A DNA stretch of 64,000 bases from NCBI GenBank assembly GCA_965203725.1, contig CBDBDH010000002.1, positions 310,001 to 374,000 on the forward strand, given 5' to 3'. Source of the stretch: WTFY01 sp965203725. GTDB lineage: Bacteria; Pseudomonadota; Gammaproteobacteria; UBA4575. Positions 44,989 through 54,558 of this stretch are shown here, one piece after another. Below the pieces are notes generated by a model, which did no database searches, was not told the DNA's origin, and saw only the letters and a list, made by a program, of their open reading frames with translations. The position numbers and the translations under genes are program-made. The number at the start of each line of letters is the position of its first letter. The first letter of the stretch is position 1.

Positions 44989-45363
44989 TTGTGCAATCCT
45001 GCGGGAGGTCGTGCAGTATTTGCAGGCAATTTCTTCGCAGTTCTACTCCAGTAGTTTTGTAACACTACAAAATTGCAATAACGGCCATAATCCGTCAGCA
45101 CCCGTACCAAGTGATCGTTCAGGCGCAACCGATCAGAATAATTACGAAGATGCGATCAAGGCCCATAAATCATATTCTAGTCTTGGATCCCGTGCCTGCT
45201 AGGTGTCCCATGATGCAGGCGCATGTGTTCGTTGATCTGGTGCTGTGTAGCTTCCAGGGCCTGCATGAGTTCCTCGTGAAGTTCCCCAAGAATTTATAAA
45301 CTCTATTCGGTGGACACCATGGCCACGATCCGCACTTCAGGGGAAGCTTTTCCCCGACCGGGA
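44989..45363. other. Intergenic region without a supported gene
   Basis: Contains a TTTTGTA-ACAC-TACAAAA inverted repeat near 45055-45072. A minus-strand frame at 45178-45300 ends in a coiled-coil-like GELHEELMQALEATQHQINE segment but lacks a credible start; it may be the tail of a lost gene. Nothing else is recognised. Confidence 0.4.
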
Positions 45364-46071
45364 TTACGAACCGCCTTTTTCAGCGAGATGGGCAACGGCC
45401 GCTCGCAGCGGTTCGGCATGCGGGTTACTGACCGTGTGCTCAATGAGTATGGTGCGGGGACTTATGATGTCATTGCCATAGTAGGCGTTGTTGAGGTCTT
45501 CACGGACCTTGAGCACGGCGCCCTCCGCACTCACGCCGCCGTAAATCCCCTTGGTCCTTGAGAATGCCAGGATATCGGCAGACTTGCCCTGGATATCCAC
45601 GGACTGGGCTTTTGCACCGGCGCCTATGGGGCCGGTTGCAATGCTGATATCGCCTCCCAGCTTGAACGAAGAGGTCAGCAATCCGTCCACGCCCCGGTCC
45701 GTCATGATGATCAGGACCAGTTCGGCGACCTCGACCCCGGCCTGGAACCCGATGGTTCCGGAACCCATCGTGTAAAAGGCGGGATAGCTCCAGATATTGT
45801 CCTCTCCCTTGGAAAGCAGCACGCCGCTGCCACCGGATCCGCCAAAGATGAAACCGCCCTTGACCAGCTGGGGAACAATCAGGATACCCCGGGCTTTATG
45901 CATGTTGTGGTGCAACCACTCCATGTCCGGGTCGACGGCAAACGTATTCACCGATTTTGCAGCGGCATCCACCAGTGCCCGGGTATCGATCTCACTGGCG
46001 TGCGCATTCTGCAAGCTGAGTATGGAAAACAGGCCTGCGAAAATCAGGCGGATCAGGGTGTGTTTGGGCAT
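45364..46071 (-). CDS. SYLF-domain (Ysc84-like) lipid-binding exported protein
   Basis: 235 residues from the ATG at 46071, with AGAGGA six bases upstream. Signal peptide LIRLIFAGLFSILSLQNAHA. The body has ARGILIVPQLVKGGFIFGGS, the SYLF-domain opening, and later KLGGDISIATGPIGAGAKAQ. The domain binds phosphoinositides in eukaryotes. In bacteria the role is unclear, probably periplasmic. Confidence 0.85.
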   Translation of the reverse strand: MPKHTLIRLIFAGLFSILSLQNAHASEIDTRALVDAAAKSVNTFAVDPDMEWLHHNMHKARGILIVPQLVKGGFIFGGSGGSGVLLSKGEDNIWSYPAFYTMGSGTIGFQAGVEVAELVLIIMTDRGVDGLLTSSFKLGGDISIATGPIGAGAKAQSVDIQGKSADILAFSRTKGIYGGVSAEGAVLKVREDLNNAYYGNDIISPRTILIEHTVSNPHAEPLRAAVAHLAEKGGS

Positions 46072-46337
46072 GCTGTCCTCTGGCATCGGATGTGTGCGGC
46101 TAGTGTAGCAGAATCCTTGTGCGGGTCTAACAGGAAAGGCGCTCGTCTCGTTGCACGCACGTCTTGAGGATGTAGTCCATGCAACGGTACGCGCAGCGGT
46201 AGCCCGCAGGCCACTGGCTGTGACGGGGACCCGCGACATTCAGGCATCTGACCCCGAATTTTTGGAAAAATTCCAGCTGTCGCGGGATCTGCTGCTGCAA
46301 AGAGGCCCCGGCAGTGCTTCGTGCGTCAAACCCGTCG

Positions 46338-46967
46338 TCAGTGCTGCCCGATGCCCTCGTGGGCCTGCTTGCCCCAGACCTGCTTCACACGTGAGTCGCG
46401 CCCGCACGAAAAACGGTAGTACCGATAGCGGATCGGGTTCTTCGTGTAATAGTCCTGGTGGTAGTCCTCGGCCGGGTAGAACACTCCTGCCGGCTCGATA
46501 GGCGTGACTACGGGCGCGTCCAGCACCTTCGATTCCTGCAGCATCTGCCGCGAGGTCTCGGCGAGGCGCCGCTCCTCATCGTTCCCGACGAAGATCACGG
46601 TCTGGTAGCTCTCCCCGCGGTCGCAGAACTGTCCGCCGTCGTCGGTGGGATCGACGCTGCGCCAGAAAATGTGCAGCAGCCTTTCGTAGGAGACCTGTTT
46701 GGGGTCGTAGCGGATTTGTACCGCCTCCCAATGTCCGGTGCCCCCCTTGGTGACCTGCTTGTAGGTCGGATTCTCGACCGTCCCGCCGGTATATCCGGAT
46801 ATCGTTTCCACCACCCCCGGCACCGTGTCGAAGTCCGATTCCACGCACCAGAAACACCCGCCTGCGAACGTGGCGACCGCGAATTCCTCGTCGGTTGCGG
46901 CAAAGACGGCATGCGATGCGACCCAGGCGAGCATCGATGCGGCGATAAGCGATGCAAATCGGCTCAT
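46338..46967 (-). CDS. msrA: Peptide methionine (S)-S-oxide reductase, exported
   Basis: 209 residues with a signal peptide (FASLIAASMLAWVASHAVFA-A). Catalytic motif AGGCFWCVESDFDTVPGV (GCFW). Unlike the cytoplasmic MsrA at 21 kb, it has the CFWC form and a C-terminal CGRDSRVKQVWG. It repairs oxidised methionine in the periplasm. No msrB is adjacent. Confidence 0.92.
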   Translation of the reverse strand: MSRFASLIAASMLAWVASHAVFAATDEEFAVATFAGGCFWCVESDFDTVPGVVETISGYTGGTVENPTYKQVTKGGTGHWEAVQIRYDPKQVSYERLLHIFWRSVDPTDDGGQFCDRGESYQTVIFVGNDEERRLAETSRQMLQESKVLDAPVVTPIEPAGVFYPAEDYHQDYYTKNPIRYRYYRFSCGRDSRVKQVWGKQAHEGIGQH

Positions 46968-47050
46968 TGTCTTGCCTCTCTCATGCGGAAACCGAATCCG
47001 GTACCCGAAAATTAACTCTGACGACGATTCGAAGTAGGTAGGAAACGACA

Positions 47051-47122
47051 GCCCCCTAGCTCAATTGGATAGAGCGCCCGATCGCTAATTGGGGGGATGC
47101 AGGTTCGAATCCTGCTGTGCCG
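47051..47122 (+). pseudogene. Degenerate tRNA-like sequence (GCT anticodon loop)
   Basis: A normal D-arm (AGCTCAATTGGATAGAGC), anticodon stem CCCGA/TTGGG with loop TCGCTAA (anticodon GCT) and T-arm GCAGG-TTCGAAT-CCTGC are present. The acceptor halves GCCCCC and TGTGCCG do not pair. GCT would mean serine, yet the long variable arm is missing. It is therefore probably a tRNA pseudogene or an unusual tRNA-like element. Confidence 0.55.
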
Positions 47123-47286
47123 CCGTCCCTGGCAGACTCCTACCCTTCTGCCAAAGGGCTAGTCGCTAATCTGCCATTGAGTCTCTGTAGAGGAGACGCT
47201 TTCCTATCGCACCGGCAACCACTCTACCCATCATTGTAAGCGTTGTCCATGTCGCATTCCCTCAAGTTGTGCCGCCCGGCAAAGCG

Positions 47287-47323
47287 CAAAAAAAAGCCCC
47301 GTGACGATTGCATCACGGGGCTT
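47287..47323 (-). terminator. Rho-independent terminator of pckG
   Basis: On the minus strand AAGCCCCGTGA pairs with TCACGGGGCTT around an 8-base loop, followed by a run of eight T. It lies 23 bp after the pckG stop. Confidence 0.85.
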
Positions 47324-47345
47324 GATAGACAATGGCCTGGCGGGA

Positions 47346-49103
47346 TCAGGCAGCCTTGCTTTGCAGCGCAGAAGAGATCTTCGCCAGCTCGGCCAAAATG
47401 GCCTGCGGCATGCGATCCCCAAACTCCTCAAAGTATTCGCCGATGGCCGCGGTTTCCTCTTCCCACTTGGCCGGATCGACCGACAGCAATGCCTGCATCG
47501 TTTCCGTGGAGACATCGAGACCGTTGATATCGATGTCCTCGACATTGGGCAGGAATCCGATCGGCGTTTCTCTTGCATCGAGCTTGCCTTGACAACGCCC
47601 CACGATCCAGGCCAGGACCCGCATGTTTTCACCAAAGCCCGGCCACATGAACTTGCCGTCCTGGTCACGTCGGAACCAGTTGCAATGGAAGATCTTGGGC
47701 AGTTTGTCCGACTTGCCCTGGAAGCTGAGCCAGTGGGCGAAGTAGTCCCCGAAGTTGTATCCGCAGAACGGCTTCATGGCCATGGGATCGCGCCGGATCT
47801 GTCCGGCTCCGCCGATCGCGGCAGCCGTCATCTCGGAGGCGCAGGAAGCTCCAACCAGTACCCCGTGGGCCCAGTCCTTGGCCTCGAAGACCAGCGGGGC
47901 CAGCTCCTTGCGGCGACCACCGAATACCACGGCTGAGATCGGTACGCCGTCCGGGTTGTCCGCCATGGGCGAATAGACCGGGTTGTTCTTGGCGGGCACG
48001 GTAAATCGTGAGTTGGGGTGGGCTGCGGGACCGACCTCGGCATCGTACGGGTTGCCTTTCCAGTCCAGCGCAGGCGTATCGCCGTCATCCTTTTCTTCCC
48101 ACCAGGGCTCGTTGTTGGCCGTGACCCCGACGTTGGTAAAGATGGCATCGCTTTTCAGGGTGTCGTACGCGTTCTTGTTGGACCATTCGTTGGTGCCGGG
48201 CACGACTCCGAAATAACCGGATTCGGGATTGATGGCCCAAAGCCGTCCGTCGTCACGCAAATGCAGCCAGCAGATGTCGTCGCCTACCGTGGTGACTTTC
48301 CATCCCTTGTACTGTTCCGGCGGAATCAGCATGGCGAGGTTGGTCTTGCCGCATGCGGAAGGGAATGCGCACGCGATGTAGTGCTCCTCGCCCTGCGGGC
48401 TTTGCAGCCCGACGATCAGCATGTGTTCGGCCAGCCAGCCTTCCGTGCGCGCCTGCCAGCTTGCGATTCTCAGGGCATGGCACTTCTTGCCAAGCAGTGC
48501 ATTGCCGCCGTAGCCGGAGCCGATGCTCATGATGTACAGCTCTTCGGGGAAATGCATGATGAAACGTTTTTCGGGGTCCAGGTCGCCGGTGGAATGCAGT
48601 CCCCTGACAAAAGTCCCTTCCCTTTCAATGCGTTCCAGGGCCGGTGTGCCGATGCGTGCCATGATTTTCATGTTGGCCACCACGTAGGGGCTGTCGGTGA
48701 TTTCGACTCCGTTTCGCGACAGCGGGGAATCGATCGGCCCCATGCAATACGGGATCACGTACATGGTTCGGCCCTGCATGCAGTCTGCAAACAGCTCGTG
48801 CAGTTTCGCATGCGCTTCATCCGGGTCCATCCAGTTGTTGTTCGGACCGGCGTCTTCCTGGTCCTTGGAGCAGACAAAGGTCAGGTGCTCCACGCGCGCC
48901 ACGTCAGAGGGGTCGGAACGGTGCAGATAGCAGTTCGGATGTGTCTCCTCGTTCAGCTTCATCAGCGTGCCGGTGTCAAGCATCTGGTCCACCATCGTGT
49001 CGAACTCGGCATCACTGCCGTCGCACCAGACAATCCTGTCCGGCTTGGTATGCGCCGCCACTTCGTCTACCCACTTTGCAAGGGCATCATTTTTCGTTGT
49101 CAT
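47346..49103 (-). CDS. pckG: Phosphoenolpyruvate carboxykinase (GTP)
   Basis: 585 residues from the ATG at 49103 with AGGGA upstream; the frame is open to 49190. Kinase-1a/P-loop motif FPSACGKTNLAML with the reactive Cys of the GTP-type. Other blocks: YGGNALLGKKCHALRIAS, DDICWL and FWPGFGENMRV-like MWPGFGENMRVLAW. It makes PEP from oxaloacetate in gluconeogenesis or runs anaplerotically. Confidence 0.97.
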   Translation of the reverse strand: MTTKNDALAKWVDEVAAHTKPDRIVWCDGSDAEFDTMVDQMLDTGTLMKLNEETHPNCYLHRSDPSDVARVEHLTFVCSKDQEDAGPNNNWMDPDEAHAKLHELFADCMQGRTMYVIPYCMGPIDSPLSRNGVEITDSPYVVANMKIMARIGTPALERIEREGTFVRGLHSTGDLDPEKRFIMHFPEELYIMSIGSGYGGNALLGKKCHALRIASWQARTEGWLAEHMLIVGLQSPQGEEHYIACAFPSACGKTNLAMLIPPEQYKGWKVTTVGDDICWLHLRDDGRLWAINPESGYFGVVPGTNEWSNKNAYDTLKSDAIFTNVGVTANNEPWWEEKDDGDTPALDWKGNPYDAEVGPAAHPNSRFTVPAKNNPVYSPMADNPDGVPISAVVFGGRRKELAPLVFEAKDWAHGVLVGASCASEMTAAAIGGAGQIRRDPMAMKPFCGYNFGDYFAHWLSFQGKSDKLPKIFHCNWFRRDQDGKFMWPGFGENMRVLAWIVGRCQGKLDARETPIGFLPNVEDIDINGLDVSTETMQALLSVDPAKWEEETAAIGEYFEEFGDRMPQAILAELAKISSALQSKAA

Positions 49104-49440
49104 CTCAAAATTCCCTGTAAATTCAATAATCGTGAATTGGATCCGGCGGTACTGATGGTAGTCGCCGGATATAAAAGCCAGAACTCCCAATTATACATAG
49201 TGAAGGTAAAGATATAAGCCTCAAAGAAATTTTTATCCGCACGTTTGCCGGATTCCTATCCCTAAAGAGACATGCGCATATCGAAAATAGTGCGTTTCAG
49301 GAACCCCTGCATGCATCCGGCACGGGATGCCGGATTTTGCCTTGCGGCACAGGACCCGCCGGCAGTTCCGCAATTTGATTGCAAACCGTGCACGGAATGG
49401 AACACACTGCTTGTCCGTAACCCGGTATGCTGATTTGGCG
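49104..49440. other. Intergenic region with a perfect hairpin
   Basis: At 49315-49335 ATCCGGCA-CGGGA-TGCCGGAT forms a perfect 8-bp stem with a 5-base loop, followed by TTT. It could be a weak terminator or a REP-like element upstream of mazG. The rest is AT-rich near 49130-49230, likely the pckG promoter side. No gene seen. Confidence 0.45.
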
Positions 49441-50208
49441 ATGGACAACCTGTACCGACTGATCAACCTCATGCAGCTGCTGCGCGACCCGCAAGACGGC
49501 TGCCCCTGGGACAACCGCCAGACCTTCGCCTCGCTGGTGCCCTATACCCTCGAGGAGGTCTACGAGGTGGTCGCGGCCATCGACAAGCAGGATTTTTCGC
49601 TGCTCAGGGATGAGCTGGGGGATTTATTGCTGCAGATCGTCTTCTATGCGCAGCTGGCGAGAGAACGGGACCTGTTCGACCTTGATGATGTGGCGCGAAG
49701 TATCAGTGACAAGCTGGTTCGCCGTCATCCGAAAATCTTTGCAGAGGAAACCGCGCCGGGCATGGCCACCTGGGAGGATATCAAGGAGGCCGAGCGCAAG
49801 GCGAAACCGGGGTCCGGCGCCTTGCTGGACGATATCCCGGCGGCGTTGCCGCAACTGCTGCGCGCCTGGAAAATCCAGGAACGCGCGGCCTCGGTCGGCT
49901 TCGACTGGCAGGAAGCCCGGCCGGTGTTCGCGAAAATTGCCGAGGAACTCGACGAGCTTGGCGAGGCGTTGGCCGCAAAGGAGGCGCAAGACCGGCTTGC
50001 CGAGGAACTGGGAGACCTGCTGTTCTCCGCGGTCAATCTGGGCCGGCACCTGGACATCAGCGCAGAGGAGGCATTGCGCAAGAGCAATGAAAAATTTCTG
50101 AGCCGCTTCCGCGAAGTGGAGCGGCAGATGGCAGAGCAGGGGAGGTGTCTGGCCGACTGTTCCATGGAGGAAATGGAACAGGCCTGGCAGGCTGCCAAAC
50201 TCGCCTAG
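49441..50208 (+). CDS. mazG: Nucleoside triphosphate pyrophosphohydrolase MazG
   Basis: 255 residues from the ATG at 49441; the frame is open to 49327 but the family begins MDNLYRLINLMQLLRDP. Two MazG domains: CPWD...LEEVYEVVAAI...LRDELGDLLLQIVF, and in the C-terminal half IAEELDELGEAL...LAEELGDLLFSAVN. The paired ExxE/ExxD sites hydrolyse (d)NTPs to monophosphates. Confidence 0.95.
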   Translation: MDNLYRLINLMQLLRDPQDGCPWDNRQTFASLVPYTLEEVYEVVAAIDKQDFSLLRDELGDLLLQIVFYAQLARERDLFDLDDVARSISDKLVRRHPKIFAEETAPGMATWEDIKEAERKAKPGSGALLDDIPAALPQLLRAWKIQERAASVGFDWQEARPVFAKIAEELDELGEALAAKEAQDRLAEELGDLLFSAVNLGRHLDISAEEALRKSNEKFLSRFREVERQMAEQGRCLADCSMEEMEQAWQAAKLA

Positions 50209-50227
50209 CCCCGCAGTACCCGCGACA

Positions 50228-51076
50228 TCACTCGAAGCGCATGGAGAAATCCACTGCCTGGACGTTCTTGGTGAGCGCGCCGACGGAAATGTACTGCACC
50301 CCGGTTTTCGCCACCTCGCGGACATTGTCCAGGTCGATGCTCCCGGAAGCCTCCAGTTTTTTGCGGTCCTCGTTCAGGGCCACGGCCGCCTGCAGTTCGG
50401 ACAGGGAGAAGTTGTCCAGCAAGATGGTATCGGCCGCGGTGTCCAGGGCCTCTTCAAGCTGCTCGCAGCTCTCGACCTCGATTTCAATTTTCAGCCCCGG
50501 AAAATGCCGTTTGGCCAGGTCCGCCGCCTTGTGAATCGAGCCCGCGGTCGCGATGTGATTCTCCTTGATGAGAATGGCGTCGTACAGCCCCATCCGGTGG
50601 TTCATTCCACCTCCGCATCGCACGGCATACTTCTGTGCATAGCGCATCCCCGGCAGGGTCTTGCGGGTATCCAGGATTTGTGCGGAAGTCCCCGAGATGC
50701 GCTCGACGTATTGCCGGGTGCGGGTGGCCGTGGCCGACAGCGTCGCCAGGAAGTTCAAGGCGGTGCGCTCGCCGCTGAGAATGGCCTGGGCCGTGCCCGC
50801 CATCGTGCACACGGGCGCATCTTTCTCGATGGGATCGCCGTCCTGCTTTTTCCAGTCGACCCGCAGGCCGGTATCCAGCTGGCGCAAGGTCTCGTCGAAC
50901 CAGTGCCGGCCGCACAGGACTGCCTCTTCCCGGCAGATCACCACAGCCCGGGCCTGCTCTCCTGTATCGAACAGCGATGCGGTCAGGTCCCCGTGGCCGA
51001 TGTCCTCTTTCAGGGCGGTCCGCACGCTGTGCCAGATGGCCTTCAGCGCATCCTCATCATGAACGTCTGCATTCAT
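50228..51076 (-). CDS. nadC: Nicotinate-nucleotide pyrophosphorylase (carboxylating)
   Basis: 282 residues from the ATG at 51076 (GTG two codons upstream is possible). QPRTase motifs: GHGDLTASLF, LSGERTALNFLATLSATATR, ILDTRKTLPGMRYAQKYAV and IEIEVESCEQLEEAL. It makes NaMN from quinolinate in NAD synthesis. Confidence 0.96.
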   Translation of the reverse strand: MNADVHDEDALKAIWHSVRTALKEDIGHGDLTASLFDTGEQARAVVICREEAVLCGRHWFDETLRQLDTGLRVDWKKQDGDPIEKDAPVCTMAGTAQAILSGERTALNFLATLSATATRTRQYVERISGTSAQILDTRKTLPGMRYAQKYAVRCGGGMNHRMGLYDAILIKENHIATAGSIHKAADLAKRHFPGLKIEIEVESCEQLEEALDTAADTILLDNFSLSELQAAVALNEDRKKLEASGSIDLDNVREVAKTGVQYISVGALTKNVQAVDFSMRFE

Positions 51077-51290
51077 TTCCACATCTTTGCACTGCAGGTT
51101 GCTTGTACGGATAATCCCGGGCGACCCGAAAGATCACCGGGCCGGGCCGGGTCATGAATTCGTTCATGGCATCGGCAGGCAGCCATCCCCGGTCCAGCGT
51201 GATGACCCGTACACCCAGGACAAATTCGGCACAACGCTCACCATCGCCTCTCCGGCTTGCTATGCTACTCTGAAACCGAGAGTATACCCA

Positions 51291-52280
51291 ATGGATATGG
51301 ACCTGCCCCGTGAGCGCTTCCGGATCAAGGCGTTATCCCGCCAGGATGCACTGCAGACCCTAAAGCAAGACGTACAGGAGGGCCTGCTGTGTGCACCGCG
51401 CAGCCTGCCGCCCAAGTACTTCTACGACGAAGCCGGCTCGAGACTGTTCGATGCCGTCTGCAAGACCCAGCACTACTACCTGACACGCACCGAGTCCGCG
51501 CTGCTGGAACGGCATGCGGACGAGATCATCGCCGCCGTGCGACCGCAGGCCTGCGTGGAGCTGGGTGCCGGAACCTCCGTGAAGACTGAAATCCTGCTCT
51601 CCAGGCTGGCCGCCGGCTCGCGACCCTTCACCTACGCACCGATCGACGTATGCGAGGAGATGCTGATCGAGTCCGCCGCGCGCCTGCTGCACCGCTACCC
51701 CCGCCTGCAGGTTGAAGCCCTGGCAGGCGAATACCTCGGTGCCCTGCAGGCCCTGCCCAGGCTCGACGGGCCGGTGCTGTTTGTCTTCATCGGCAGCTCG
51801 ATCGGCAACTTCACCGAAGCCGAAGCGATGGAACTTCTCACCGGGGTGTCCGGGGTCATGAATCCAGGGGACGCCTTTTTGCTGGGCCTGGACCGGGTCA
51901 AGGACCGGCAGGTCCTGGAACAGGCCTACAATGATGCCGAGGGCATCACGGCCCGGTTCAACCTGAACGTGTTGCAGGTGCTGAACACGCGCCTGGAGGG
52001 AGATTTCAGGCTCGAGAATTTCTCGCACCGCGCCGTCTACCAGGAGGCACGCGAACAGATCGAGATGTACCTGGCGGCCCGCCATGCCCAGCAGGTCACC
52101 CTGGCCGGGATCGACGAGACCCTGCACATCCAGGCGGGGGAGGAAATCCTGACCGAAATCAGCCGCAAGTACACCCGGGACTCCATTCGCCGGCTGCTCG
52201 ACGGCAGCGCGCTTGCCGAATACATGCACTTCGCCCCCGGCGATGAATACTTTTCGCTGGTGCTCGCCCACCAGCGCTGA
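51291..52280 (+). CDS. egtD: L-histidine N-alpha-methyltransferase-like protein
   Basis: 329 residues from the ATG at 51291. DUF2260/EgtD signature: LPPKYFYDEAGSRLFDAVC, then YYLTRTESALLERHADEI, SAM motif VELGAGTSVKTEILL and LFVFIGSSIGNF. EgtD trimethylates histidine on the way to ergothioneine. No egtB sulfoxide synthase is in this window, so its partner is elsewhere or the substrate differs. Confidence 0.88.
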   Translation: MDMDLPRERFRIKALSRQDALQTLKQDVQEGLLCAPRSLPPKYFYDEAGSRLFDAVCKTQHYYLTRTESALLERHADEIIAAVRPQACVELGAGTSVKTEILLSRLAAGSRPFTYAPIDVCEEMLIESAARLLHRYPRLQVEALAGEYLGALQALPRLDGPVLFVFIGSSIGNFTEAEAMELLTGVSGVMNPGDAFLLGLDRVKDRQVLEQAYNDAEGITARFNLNVLQVLNTRLEGDFRLENFSHRAVYQEAREQIEMYLAARHAQQVTLAGIDETLHIQAGEEILTEISRKYTRDSIRRLLDGSALAEYMHFAPGDEYFSLVLAHQR

Positions 52281-52306
52281 AGCCTCCGGGGGAGGGGCGG
52301 GCCCGG

Positions 52307-53209
52307 TCAATCCATCAGCAATTCCAGCAGGGCCTTTTGCGCGTGAAGCCGGTTTTCCGCTTCATCCCAGACCACGCTTTGCGGACCGTTCAGCACCCCT
52401 TCGGTGACTTCTTCATCCCGGTGCGCAGGCAGGCAGTGCATGAACAGCGCATCGTCACCGGCCAGTGCCATCAGGGACTCGTTCACCTGGTAGGCCCGGA
52501 ACACGTCCAGGCGCTCATCCGCTTCCTGTTCCTGGCCCATGCTGGCCCAGACGTCGGTGACGACCAGGTCGGCCCGGTCCACCGCCGCGGCAGCCTCGTC
52601 CATCAGGCGGATACGTTCGCCGGCGGGCTCCAGGACGGAGGCACTGGGAGCATATTGTTCGGGGCAGGCGATGTTCAGCTTGAAGTCGAACTGGCGCGCC
52701 GCATTGATGTAGGAGTGGCACATGTTGTTGCCGTCTCCGACCCAGGCGACCGTGGCCCCGCGGATGCTGCCCCGGTGCTCATGCCAGGTCTGCATGTCGG
52801 CCAGCAACTGGCACGGGTGGAAGCGGTCCGTGAGCCCGTTGATGACGGGCACCGAGGAGTGTGCGGCAAACGTCTCGACGTGGGCATGCTCAAAGGTGCG
52901 GATCAGGACGGCATCCACCATCCGCGACAGCACCCGGGCACTGTCCTCGATGGGCTCGCCGCGGCCAAACTGGGTGTCCCGGGGTGAGAGGAACAGGGCC
53001 TGGCCGCCCAGTTGAATCATGCCCGTTTCAAATGACACGCGGGTGCGGGTGGAGGACTTGTCAAAGACCATGGCCAGCGTCTTCTGGGCCAGCGGGGTGT
53101 GGGCCTTGCCGGCCCGCAGCCATTGCTTGAGCTCGACCGCGCGCACCAGCAGGTCCTGCAGTGTCCCGGGGGCAAGATCCAGCAGGCTGAGGAAGTGCCG
53201 TGCGCTCAT
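52307..53209 (-). CDS. argF: Ornithine carbamoyltransferase
   Basis: 300 residues from the ATG at 53209, which overlaps the argD stop (ATGA). Carbamoyl-phosphate motif DKSSTRTRVSFE; ornithine motif FMHCLPAHRDEE. It makes citrulline in arginine synthesis. argG, for the next step, lies at 59.7 kb. Confidence 0.97.
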   Translation of the reverse strand: MSARHFLSLLDLAPGTLQDLLVRAVELKQWLRAGKAHTPLAQKTLAMVFDKSSTRTRVSFETGMIQLGGQALFLSPRDTQFGRGEPIEDSARVLSRMVDAVLIRTFEHAHVETFAAHSSVPVINGLTDRFHPCQLLADMQTWHEHRGSIRGATVAWVGDGNNMCHSYINAARQFDFKLNIACPEQYAPSASVLEPAGERIRLMDEAAAAVDRADLVVTDVWASMGQEQEADERLDVFRAYQVNESLMALAGDDALFMHCLPAHRDEEVTEGVLNGPQSVVWDEAENRLHAQKALLELLMD

Positions 53210-54414
53210 GACGGCGCCCCGTTGCCGGCTGTTTCCTCGCCGAAGCGCTCGATGCAATTGCCCAGGATCTCGACGAGGCGGTCGGCCTGGTCCTGCTCCA
53301 GGATCAGCGGCGGCAGCAGCCGGACGGTGTGTTCGACCGTCACGTTGATCAGCAGCTTGTGCTCAAGGCACAGATCGACCAGTTCCGGGCAGGGTTGCGT
53401 CAGTTCGATGCCGAGGATCAGGCCCTTGCCGCGGATTTCGCGGACCAGGCCGCAGCCGCCAAGCCGGGTGCGAAGGGCACTGAGCAGGTAGTTCCCCATC
53501 TCGCCCGCCCGGGCACACAACTCCTGGTCCTCGATGGTGTCCAGCGTCGCAAGCGCGGCCCGGCAGGCGAGCGGGTTTCCACCGAAGGTGGAGCCGTGGG
53601 CGCCGGGTGAGAACCGGTCCGCCACGGCCCGGCGCGCGAGGCACACCCCGATCGGCAGCCCGTTGGCCAGCCCCTTGGCGGTGACCGCGATGTCCGGCAG
53701 CACGGCTTCGTGCTGGTAGCAAAACCACTTCCCGGTGCGCCCGTTGCCGGTCTGCACCTCGTCCAGGATCAGCAGGGCTTCGTGGCGGTCGCACAGGCTG
53801 CGCAGGCCCGCCAGGTAGCCCGGGGCCGGGATGTTGATCCCGCCCTCGCACTGGATCGGTTCCACCAGCACGGCCGAGCCCCCCGGATGCTCCTCCAGGG
53901 CCGCCTGCACGGCGTCCAGGTCGTCGAAGGGCACCCGTGCAAAACCGGGCACCAGGGGTTCGAATCCGGACCGGAACGCCGGGTTCGCAGTCGCCGTCAG
54001 GGCCGCCAGGGTGCGCCCATGAAAGCTGTTTTCGGCGACGATGATCCGGGCATCGGCCGGGTTGCTGGCATGGGCATGCCGCCGGGCCAGCTTGATCGCG
54101 GCCTCGATGGCCTCGGCACCGGAGTTGCAGAAAAAGGCGGCATCCAGCCCCGACATCTGGCAAAGCCGTGCGGCCAGCGTCTCCTGCAACGGGATGGCGT
54201 AGATGTTGGAAGTGTGCATGAGCCTTGCACTTTGCTCGGCAATGGCCGCTGTCACGGCCGGGTGGGCATGGCCCAGGCCGCACACCGCAAGTCCCGACAG
54301 GGCATCGAGGTAGCGCCCGTCCTCGCCATCGCCGGTATACAGCCAGACCCCGTCGCCGCGTTCGAACGCGACCGGTTTGCGCGCATAGGTGCTCATCAAA
54401 TGTTTACTGTCCAT
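53206..54414 (-). CDS. argD: Acetylornithine aminotransferase
   Basis: 402 residues from the ATG at 54414 (a GTG one codon upstream and an internal ATG at 54396 are alternatives). PLP motifs: FFCNSGAEAIEAAIKLAR, ILDEVQTGNGRTGKWF and the Lys in AVTAKGLANGLPIGV. It is coupled to argF by a four-base overlap. Confidence 0.96.
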   Translation of the reverse strand: MDSKHLMSTYARKPVAFERGDGVWLYTGDGEDGRYLDALSGLAVCGLGHAHPAVTAAIAEQSARLMHTSNIYAIPLQETLAARLCQMSGLDAAFFCNSGAEAIEAAIKLARRHAHASNPADARIIVAENSFHGRTLAALTATANPAFRSGFEPLVPGFARVPFDDLDAVQAALEEHPGGSAVLVEPIQCEGGINIPAPGYLAGLRSLCDRHEALLILDEVQTGNGRTGKWFCYQHEAVLPDIAVTAKGLANGLPIGVCLARRAVADRFSPGAHGSTFGGNPLACRAALATLDTIEDQELCARAGEMGNYLLSALRTRLGGCGLVREIRGKGLILGIELTQPCPELVDLCLEHKLLINVTVEHTVRLLPPLILEQDQADRLVEILGNCIERFGEETAGNGAPS

Positions 54415-54558
54415 CACGGTCTGTCACACGGTCATTCATATATAAATAAAAACGGCAGCCGCTTGGGCCGCCGGGATGCATGTTCACGCGGTTGTCTGGC
54501 GATCAGGGAAAGCCGGGTGCGAACGCCAGGTCAGGCGCGACCTGGCGTTCGCCTTGTG

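Noticed and set aside
45111..45299. A 62-codon plus-strand frame
   Set aside because: No start signal or recognisable motif; treated as part of the empty intergenic stretch.
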